A stretch of DNA of 50,012 nt, taken from assembly GCA_018335015.1 (NCBI GenBank), contig JAGXKX010000005.1, positions 1 through 50,012 on the forward strand, read 5' to 3'. Positions within the stretch are counted from its first letter, which is position 1. Each line of letters begins with the position of its first letter. The DNA comes from Candidatus Bipolaricaulota bacterium (GTDB taxonomy: Bacteria > Bipolaricaulota > Bipolaricaulia > M55B111). The notes beneath the pieces were generated by a model. It saw nothing but the letters and a program-made list of their open reading frames with translations. It searched no databases and was not told the DNA's origin. A program made the translations under genes and the position numbers. Positions 44,013-50,012 of this stretch are shown here, in pieces.

Positions 44013-45461
44013 CTACAGTCTATCAATTACGGTCTCTATCTTTTCTTTGACTTCTTCAGAGAGCGGCTTCGGCTCGTGTTCTTCCAGTATTTCCTGAACT
44101 TTCTCCCGGAGTCTCTCTTCCATGGATTTCGACCCTTTATCCATCCAGGTATCGGGGACGTCCCTATCCATCAAGGTAGGATGCCAGGCCACTTCTTTGA
44201 AGTTATCCATGGTATGCTCGTGCGTCAGGTGATCTCCTTCGGGCCCGACTTCGTCTATGACGTCTAGAGCCAGAGTGTAATCGTTGACCTCGATCCCGTC
44301 GGTGAATTTCTTGATCATTCCCACTATTTCGTCCACCATGGCAATTTGTTCCAGAGAACCAGTGGAAGCGGACTCCATGTAACCTACATCGTGGACGAGA
44401 TTTGCTCCACTCAGGGCCGAATACAGAACCGAAAGTGTAGATTCGATACCCGATTGCTGGTCAACTATTTTCGAATCAGTACAACCGGCGGTGCCCCAGG
44501 TGGGAAGCTCGTAGTAATGGGCTATGTCCATATAGGCCGCCGTGGCTAGTTCTTTTTCTGGAGCTCCGTAGGCAAGGACCGCGGTCTGCATATCCATTAT
44601 CGAAATAACTCCACCGACAAAGAACGGCAAGCCCTCGTTCTTAAGCTGGGAAACTACCAATGCGGAAAGGTTTTCTGCGTTGCCCTGGGCTAGTTGGCCG
44701 GCCAGCGTGACCGGGGCACTCGCTCCAGCCTGCGGTATGGGTGTGTGAACTGTGGGCAACCCGTACTCAGCCGTAAGAAGCAATTTCCTGGAGGCGTCCT
44801 TGTCGTGAGTGAGGGGTGAAATGGGCTCAGAGTAGGATACGATAAACGGCTTGTGCAACAATTCTTCTTTGCTACCCGCCACTGCCGAAGCCATTTCGAT
44901 TATATCTTCCACGCCTTCGTTGGTATAACTCCATACCACAATCGGTTTCGTGGTATTCTTTATCATGGCTTCAAATTCGTGTCTATCCGAGTGTTCGTGA
45001 GGTACGTCGTCTATCGTGCCCAGTCCCATAACCCAGTCGATGTTGTCCAGAGCATCCACCAGTTTTGCGGCATCGGCCGTATCCTTTTTCCTAAAAGGTC
45101 TCCGCTCGCCCGTCTCCGTGTCCCGCATGTTTAACAGAGTGGGTCCGAGACCGAAGGTCACGTTGTTACCTCCAAGAGTAATGGGATTCTTACCTTCTCT
45201 ATCGTACAGGTAAGTCTGAGCAGGTGCCGCGTCAATTGCCCACTCCACGAGTCCGGGAGGAAAATATACCCTATCACCTTTAACTCTACAGCCTGCTTCA
45301 TCCAATAGGTCTCGGGTCTCTTTGAGGTGAAAATTGACCCCGGTTTCCTGAAGAATTTCCAGCGAAGCTTCGTGTATGTCCCTGATCTGCGATTCCGATA
45401 GCACCTCAAAACCTACCTTATCTTGGGACGATTTGTTGGCAAATAGTTGATTTTCTAACAT
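44013..45461 (-). CDS. MttB-family methyltransferase without pyrrolysine (MtgB-like), copy 1
   Basis: 482 residues of the trimethylamine methyltransferase superfamily, a TIM-barrel that moves a methyl group from a quaternary amine to a corrinoid protein. Family stretches: LEILQETGVNFH, PIPQAGASAPVTLAGQLAQG, GTAGCTDSKIVDQQSGIEST and ANLVHDVGYMES. The frame is open throughout with no internal UAG, so it is a non-pyrrolysine member; characterised ones demethylate glycine betaine, proline betaine, carnitine or butyrobetaine. It begins nine bases after the second copy, with AAGGAGG. Substrate is inferred from the adjacent betaine transporter. Confidence 0.88.
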   Translation of the reverse strand: MLENQLFANKSSQDKVGFEVLSESQIRDIHEASLEILQETGVNFHLKETRDLLDEAGCRVKGDRVYFPPGLVEWAIDAAPAQTYLYDREGKNPITLGGNNVTFGLGPTLLNMRDTETGERRPFRKKDTADAAKLVDALDNIDWVMGLGTIDDVPHEHSDRHEFEAMIKNTTKPIVVWSYTNEGVEDIIEMASAVAGSKEELLHKPFIVSYSEPISPLTHDKDASRKLLLTAEYGLPTVHTPIPQAGASAPVTLAGQLAQGNAENLSALVVSQLKNEGLPFFVGGVISIMDMQTAVLAYGAPEKELATAAYMDIAHYYELPTWGTAGCTDSKIVDQQSGIESTLSVLYSALSGANLVHDVGYMESASTGSLEQIAMVDEIVGMIKKFTDGIEVNDYTLALDVIDEVGPEGDHLTHEHTMDNFKEVAWHPTLMDRDVPDTWMDKGSKSMEERLREKVQEILEEHEPKPLSEEVKEKIETVIDRL

Positions 45462-45470
45462 TTTTCCTCC

Positions 45471-46928
45471 TTAATACTTTACATCTCGTTTTTCTCTTTC
45501 TTCCTCAATTATCTCATCCAGTTTTTCCTGTGTACCCTCGGCGAGAACGTCGGCCTCGTAACTCTCCAGAATCTTGTCCCTCTTCTCGCTAACCCTATCT
45601 CCCATAGACTTCTCCCCGTTCTTCTTCCAGTTGTCGTAGTTAGTCCGGTCCATGAGAGATGGCTGCCAGTGCTCCTCCTTAAAGTTGTCCATTGTATGAG
45701 AAGTGTTCAGGAAGTTGCCTTTCGGACCGACTTCGTTTATCAGGCCGAGAGGGATATTGTCGCCGGAAGTGTCGATACCTTCCATAATTCTCTTTACCAT
45801 ACCTATTATTTCATTGCTCATCACCAGCTGGTCGTAGGAATAGAGAAGGCCTGAAGCCAGATAACCCACGTCGTGGATAAGATTTGCTCCCACCATGGAC
45901 TGGGTCGCGATATTGAAGGTAGCTTCAATAGCCGCCTGAGTATCTACCAGCTTGGAATCCGTTACACCCGCCGTACCGAACATCGGTAGGTCCAGGAAAT
46001 TACTCATTTCAGCCACGGCACCGTTCATAAGGGCAAACTCCGGACCGCCGTAGACGAACCCGGAAGTCTTCATGTCCAGGATGGAATAGATACCGCCCGT
46101 TATCATCGGCGCACCCTCGTTTACCAGTTGAGCCAGGGTTATCCCGGTGAGCGATTCGGCAATACCCAGCGCAATAGAGCCAGCAAAAGTCATTGGACTG
46201 ACCGCACCGGCTGAGGGCATAGGGGTGTAAATTGTGGGCAGGTTGTGTTTAGCGCCGAATATCGTCTGAGCCATAACTTCCTTGCTGTGGCTCAGCGGAG
46301 TAACCGGCTCTATGTAATGCATTATATAGGGCTTAGACTTAAGTTTTTCTTCTCCGCCCACGGCAATCGACGCCATGTTAAATATGTCCTCCGTGCCTCT
46401 TTCATCCCAGGAACAGAACATGACGGGTTTTGATGTATTCGCCATTACCTGCCGCGCTTCCAGTATGTCCTGGACGTTTTCTTTCTCCTTCCTCAATAAA
46501 CCAATAGGAGAAGAAAAGTCAATATTATCGAGAGCGTCGCAGACTCTGGCCCACTTTTCAATATCTTCCGCTACGGTCTGCCTGATTTCTCCTTCTTCAT
46601 CAAGTGTTCTTGGAACATCAGTTCCCGAGCCAAAATAAGAATTTGTTCCACCCAGCCTCATGGCCATATCTCCATGCCTGTCGTAAATTAGCACCTTTTT
46701 TGGAGCCTTCTCGACCGCGTCGTTAACCATATGAGGTGGGAGATAAACCATGTCATCCTCTACTCTGGCTCCCGCGCCGGCAAATATGGACCTTGCCTCT
46801 TCGTGATCTACTTTTACTCCAGTATTCTGGAGTATCTCCAGAGAGGCATCGTAAATTTGCTCCTTATCATCCTCGGAAAGTATGTTGAACCGAGGAGTTC
46901 TGTTTACAAATTTATTTGACTGTAACAT
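45471..46928 (-). CDS. MttB-family methyltransferase without pyrrolysine (MtgB-like), copy 2
   Basis: 485 residues from ATG 46928 (CTGGAGG five to six bases upstream; the longer frame to 46967 lacks an SD). The same superfamily and similar length as the next gene: LEILQNTGVKVDHEE, PMPSAGAVSPMTFAGSIALG, GTAGVTDSKLVDTQAAIEAT, ANLIHDVGYLASG. No in-frame UAG. The two copies differ widely across the barrel, so they probably act on different quaternary amines or with different corrinoid partners. First gene of a two-gene unit, downstream of gntR. Confidence 0.88.
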   Translation of the reverse strand: MLQSNKFVNRTPRFNILSEDDKEQIYDASLEILQNTGVKVDHEEARSIFAGAGARVEDDMVYLPPHMVNDAVEKAPKKVLIYDRHGDMAMRLGGTNSYFGSGTDVPRTLDEEGEIRQTVAEDIEKWARVCDALDNIDFSSPIGLLRKEKENVQDILEARQVMANTSKPVMFCSWDERGTEDIFNMASIAVGGEEKLKSKPYIMHYIEPVTPLSHSKEVMAQTIFGAKHNLPTIYTPMPSAGAVSPMTFAGSIALGIAESLTGITLAQLVNEGAPMITGGIYSILDMKTSGFVYGGPEFALMNGAVAEMSNFLDLPMFGTAGVTDSKLVDTQAAIEATFNIATQSMVGANLIHDVGYLASGLLYSYDQLVMSNEIIGMVKRIMEGIDTSGDNIPLGLINEVGPKGNFLNTSHTMDNFKEEHWQPSLMDRTNYDNWKKNGEKSMGDRVSEKRDKILESYEADVLAEGTQEKLDEIIEEEREKRDVKY

Positions 46929-46957
46929 ATAAACCTCCAGAACTTTTTTTATTAAAC

Positions 46958-46976
46958 CAATATACATTCAATATAC
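46958..46976. repeat. 11-bp-period direct repeat upstream of the MttB pair
   Basis: CAATATAC at 46958-46965 and 46969-46976. ACCAATATA recurs at 47874-47882 upstream of gntR. One helical turn separates the copies, as for a regulator site, though the region is AT-rich. Confidence 0.3.
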
Positions 46977-47094
46977 TAACATGAGGCAAAAAAAATCGCA
47001 AATACCTTCTTTTAGTTCTCGTATTCCCACTGTTTGGCTTTATTTAATCTTCACAGCTAAACGATAAATCCGTCTCGCGGACCACCCCCGCTTT

Positions 47095-47736
47095 TCAAAT
47101 GGTCTCGTCTCTATTTCCGGCACTGATAAATTGATTCTTAATTTCGTCTATGAAATCTTCCATGTGAGATGCCAGTATTCGCCCGCTTCTCTTTTCGTCA
47201 CCAGCCGAAAGAGCCTCAATCAATTCGGAAAATTCTTCTGCAAACGTTCCCATAAACTTCTTCGTCCTGGGAAAGACCCATATCCTTACTGACTGCTGTC
47301 TGAGCTTTCGTAGGTTCTCGACAAGGACGGCGTTTCTCGTAGATTCGTTTACCAGTTCATGTGCCCGGGAGTCGAGTTTCATAAGCTTTTTAGGATCCTT
47401 CTCCGCCTTCATCTCGTCCACAAGTTCCCTCAATTCTTCAAGTTTCCCTTCATTGATCCGCCTGGCAGCAAGCTTTCCCGCCAGGCTGATGAGATAGCTC
47501 CGGACTTCAAACAGATCCCGAAGTTCGTGAAAACTTACTGTAGAAACGTAAGTGCCACTGTGGGGAACAGTTGTGATCAATCCCTCGCTTTCCAGTTTTA
47601 TAAAGATTTCTCTCAGGGGAGTTCTACCTATGTCAAACTCCTCCCGGAGTTCTTTTTCCCGTAGCTGTTTTCCGGGTTCATAATCCAGATAGACTATTCT
47701 CTCTTTTATTATTTCTAGTACCTTATCTCTTTCCAT
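47095..47736 (-). CDS. GntR-family regulator, FCD (FadR) subfamily
   Basis: 213 residues. N-terminal winged helix (about 5-70: EKELREEFDIGRTPLREIFIKLESEGL, wing HSGTYV) and a C-terminal FCD effector domain (about 75-200) with the conserved helical metal or ligand site (RAHELVNEST, SHMEDFIDEI). It lies between the HyuA-like gene and the MttB pair and is thus the likely local regulator, sensing a carboxylic acid such as betaine or a product (inference). SD is weak. Confidence 0.92.
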   Translation of the reverse strand: MERDKVLEIIKERIVYLDYEPGKQLREKELREEFDIGRTPLREIFIKLESEGLITTVPHSGTYVSTVSFHELRDLFEVRSYLISLAGKLAARRINEGKLEELRELVDEMKAEKDPKKLMKLDSRAHELVNESTRNAVLVENLRKLRQQSVRIWVFPRTKKFMGTFAEEFSELIEALSAGDEKRSGRILASHMEDFIDEIKNQFISAGNRDETI

Positions 47737-47814
47737 TATTGCAGCCGCCCTCTAGTTAAATTTTTAAATACATCCTGCAGATAATTCGCTGGAAACGACA
47801 CTAACCTATCCAAA

Positions 47815-47843
47815 ATTATATTTTCAGCTAAAATTTAGCTCAT
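47815..47843 (-). promoter_or_regulatory. gntR promoter with internal perfect palindrome
   Basis: Minus-strand TATAAT at 47820-47815 with a poor -35 (ATGAGC, 47843-47838), spacer 17. The spacer contains the perfect palindrome AGCTAAAATTTAGCT (47826-47840), well placed for autorepression. Confidence 0.5.
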
Positions 47844-47932
47844 ATCTAATTAGCAATATTTCGATCTAATACTACCAATATATAATCTTCAAGAATATTA
47901 TATGGTCTGATCGCAGTTAGTCAACTTACCCT

Positions 47933-49846
47933 TCAATTCAAACTAGGAGTACCGACCGCGGTTACGTGGACCTTTCCTCTTCCGTGGTTGAACGGATCTT
48001 TGCTGACGTGAAGGTTTATATCCTCTCCTCCCGACTCTCGAACCAGATTACTGGCGCTTCTTTTCCCCAGCCTTACGGCCTCATCCATCGCCACTTCCTC
48101 GTCCTCCACCTCGATCGTCTTCCTGTTATCCGGAAGAAATACCAAGAACTCTTCCGTCTCCGGCTTTTCTACAACCAGAACATCAATTCTTCTCGATACG
48201 CGTCCAGTTACCGCACCAACGGCGTTGCCTACTTCGAAGTTTTCTACCTCCAGAAAATCTGCTCCCAGGTTCTCGGCCACCCGGGGAAGAAATACACCCG
48301 CAGGAGCCCCCACTCCGATAACGGGGTAGTCCAACTCGAACTTCACGGACATACCTTTAGTCCCTTCGTCCTTACAGTAGTACCACAGAGAGTTGCCCTC
48401 GAACTCACAGCCAGGCTTCTCTTCCAGGATAAATTTTTTCACTACTTCGTAGGAAATTTCTTTCTCGAACGACTCCTTTACCTGGGAGGCAAACCGAGCA
48501 GGTTCCTGTCCCCTTTCCCGGGCCAGTACGTCAGTACCAATCCTCGGTGCCTCCCTGCTCCCGGCCGTATACTCTCCAATTACATGGAGCAGGTCTGTCG
48601 GAGTTAAAGCCACCCTGCGAACTAAACCCAGCCTTTCCAGCTTTCGCAAGTAGTAATTGCCCCGAATCAGACCTTCTTCCCGGGCAATATCCATAAGCCT
48701 ACTCCTATTCATCATTTCGTCGCCGATCAATTTATAAAACTTAACTTCCGAGTCCGTTAGCTGGCTCAAATCTTCACCGACCCCTTTTCTCTTCTCGACG
48801 AACGAGGCATCTTCATAGAGGTCCACTTTATCCAGTAGCTCTTCGGATAAATCTCCAAAAGCCAGCGGCATTGCTGTCCGTGGACCAAATACCAGGTTAC
48901 CTTCTTTATCCAGTTCAATCTGACTATCCCCACCAAGACCATTGCTCCGGAGGTCCATCGACCGAACCTTGGTTCTCCACTTTCCAACCGAAACACCAGA
49001 ATTAGCCAGTGTGGGTAAGCCGTTCCTCAGTACCGCGACGTCCACCGTGGTCCCTCCAATATCTATCACCACACCGTCGTCCTTATTCGACAGCCATCGG
49101 GCACCTATCGCGCTCGCCGCGGGTCCGGAAAATACGGTTTCTATCGGCTTTTTCTTGACCTCCCCGGATTTAGCTAGCGTCCCGTCACTTTTTACGACCA
49201 ATAGGGGGGCATGGATTCCCCTCTCCCTCAGAGCCGACTTTGCGCTATCGATAAACGAATTAATTATCGGCACTACTTTTACGTTCAGCACTGCGGTAAC
49301 CGCCCTCTCGTAGAATCCGAGTTGTGGGGAAAGGTCGTGCCCGGTAATTATGGGCCTGCTGGTTTTTTCCTCAATTATCTTCCGGACCCGATTTTCGTGA
49401 GTCGGGTTTCTAACCCCAAAATACCCCGAGACGGCAAATCCGACCACCTGATCCTTCCACTCTTCAACGAGAGTAGCTGCTCTTTCCTCGTCTAAAGGTT
49501 CGAGTTCCTCACCCCGAGGATTGAACCTGCCCGGAACGTAACCTCGCCTGGATCTGGGAAACTCCTGGTTCTCACTCGGTTTCCAGCCCAGGGTTAAAAG
49601 GCCCACAGGACCTCCCCTGCCCTCGACAATGGAATTAGTGGCGAGTGTCGAGGAAAGAGAAACCTGAATTACGTTATCGGGATCAATTTTTCCAATAACT
49701 TCGTCTATCGCTTCGAATATTCCCCGGGATAGATCGTCGTGCGTGGTCCGGACTTTGGTCACTTCTTCAATTCGCTCCTCTTCCTGATCGAATAGAACGG
49801 CATCGGTAAAGGTATCCCCGGCGTCGACGCCCACGGCGTAATCCAT
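47933..49846 (-). CDS. Hydantoinase/oxoprolinase HyuA-like ASKHA ATPase
   Basis: 637 residues. N-terminal Hydant_A_N region with GVDAGDTFTDAV (phosphate 1, about 6-17) and an actin-like core with DIGGTTVDVA (about 266-275) and GPAASAIGA. A helical, winged-helix-like stretch (LIRGNYYLRKLERLGLVRRVAL, about 395-415) is unusual for HyuA and looks like an inserted regulatory module. Annotated homologues occur beside MttB genes in several anaerobes; whether they hydrolyse a ring compound or reactivate corrinoid proteins with ATP is unsettled. It lacks the N-terminal ferredoxin of classical reactivators. SD TGGAGGT. The 197 bases to gntR hold only promoter-like sequence. Confidence 0.8.
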   Translation of the reverse strand: MDYAVGVDAGDTFTDAVLFDQEEERIEEVTKVRTTHDDLSRGIFEAIDEVIGKIDPDNVIQVSLSSTLATNSIVEGRGGPVGLLTLGWKPSENQEFPRSRRGYVPGRFNPRGEELEPLDEERAATLVEEWKDQVVGFAVSGYFGVRNPTHENRVRKIIEEKTSRPIITGHDLSPQLGFYERAVTAVLNVKVVPIINSFIDSAKSALRERGIHAPLLVVKSDGTLAKSGEVKKKPIETVFSGPAASAIGARWLSNKDDGVVIDIGGTTVDVAVLRNGLPTLANSGVSVGKWRTKVRSMDLRSNGLGGDSQIELDKEGNLVFGPRTAMPLAFGDLSEELLDKVDLYEDASFVEKRKGVGEDLSQLTDSEVKFYKLIGDEMMNRSRLMDIAREEGLIRGNYYLRKLERLGLVRRVALTPTDLLHVIGEYTAGSREAPRIGTDVLARERGQEPARFASQVKESFEKEISYEVVKKFILEEKPGCEFEGNSLWYYCKDEGTKGMSVKFELDYPVIGVGAPAGVFLPRVAENLGADFLEVENFEVGNAVGAVTGRVSRRIDVLVVEKPETEEFLVFLPDNRKTIEVEDEEVAMDEAVRLGKRSASNLVRESGGEDINLHVSKDPFNHGRGKVHVTAVGTPSLN

Positions 49847-50012
49847 TATTACCTCCAGTTTATATAGAGAAACCTCGGGTTAGGCAGTAATCTCAGACCG
49901 TAACCCCTCATAAGAAAGCAGTGTCAACCTAATGATGAAATTTCGCTTATTTGCCGTATTATTCCCAACTTTCAAAAATTTAATTCACGCGGAGGCATAA
50001 CTCAAAGTCAAT
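49847..50012. other. Upstream region of the HyuA-like gene, no gene seen
   Basis: 166 bases to the window end. A minus-strand TTGACA (at about 49926-49921) has no good -10 at the proper distance. An inverted repeat GGTTA...TAACC spans about 49878-49905. I see no coding sequence. Confidence 0.3.

Noticed and set aside
44013-46928. Possible pyrrolysine (UAG) in the MttB genes
   Set aside because: Both frames are uninterrupted over the full expected length, so no amber codon needs to be decoded; they are non-pyrrolysine members.
1-50012. tRNA, rRNA, CRISPR arrays, insertion sequences and prophage genes
   Set aside because: Looked for T-arm signatures, regularly spaced repeats and transposase or phage proteins on both strands and found none that could be supported.

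Overview
The window looks like the chromosome of an anaerobic, probably halophilic bacterium. Most soluble proteins are strikingly rich in Glu and Asp (GcvH, L25, Acs, AccD, the corrinoid protein), as in organisms with a salt-in strategy. Gene order is bacterial and recalls Firmicutes-type blocks: glmU-prs-ctc(rplY) and clpC-radA-disA. TTG and GTG starts are common. The combination of folate C1 enzymes, a split glycine cleavage P-protein, corrinoid methyltransferases and betaine transport would suit a betaine-using acetogen-like lineage, for example the KB1/Acetothermia relatives of brines or a halophilic clostridium. That assignment is inference only. No rRNA, tRNA, CRISPR array, insertion sequence or prophage was seen.

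Left part (1-15.7 kb): translation and housekeeping genes (end of dtd, rpmF, smpB, a macrodomain hydrolase, pyrG), then lgt and a DUF445 membrane protein on the minus strand. Next comes an acetate block: a Pat-like fusion of NDP-forming acyl-CoA synthetase with a GNAT domain, AMP-forming acetyl-CoA synthetase and a SatP-type acetate carrier, closed by a clear terminator. secA follows, then a 31-residue membrane peptide with its own promoter and an unknown exported protein.

Middle (15.7-31.4 kb): gcvH (minus), then glmU (lacking its acetyltransferase half), prs, rplY, clpC, radA, disA and punA (plus). accD-accA and a DUF502 protein are on the minus strand. A small ribbon-helix-helix regulator, too short for usual gene calling, precedes a nicotinate phosphoribosyltransferase that appears to start with ATT. 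A SurA-N-like exported chaperone and ddl follow. Between ddl and folD lies a structured, gene-free segment ending in a minus-strand terminator, a candidate non-coding RNA.

Right part (31.4-49.8 kb): nearly every gene is on the minus strand and they form one functional theme. A C1 operon reads corrinoid protein, gcvPA, gcvPB, MtgA-like methyltransferase, fhs, folE, folD, with a good promoter and an adjacent 19-bp palindrome. Upstream of it are a ProVWX-type betaine ABC transporter with a second, altered binding protein, two MttB-family methyltransferases lacking a pyrrolysine codon, a GntR/FCD regulator and a HyuA-like ATPase. The simplest reading is import of glycine betaine (or a similar quaternary amine), methyl transfer to the corrinoid protein and then to tetrahydrofolate, use of methyl groups through FolD/Fhs, and cleavage of glycine by GcvPA/PB/H. 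gcvT, gcvL, metF and a classical Fe-S corrinoid reactivator are absent from the window.
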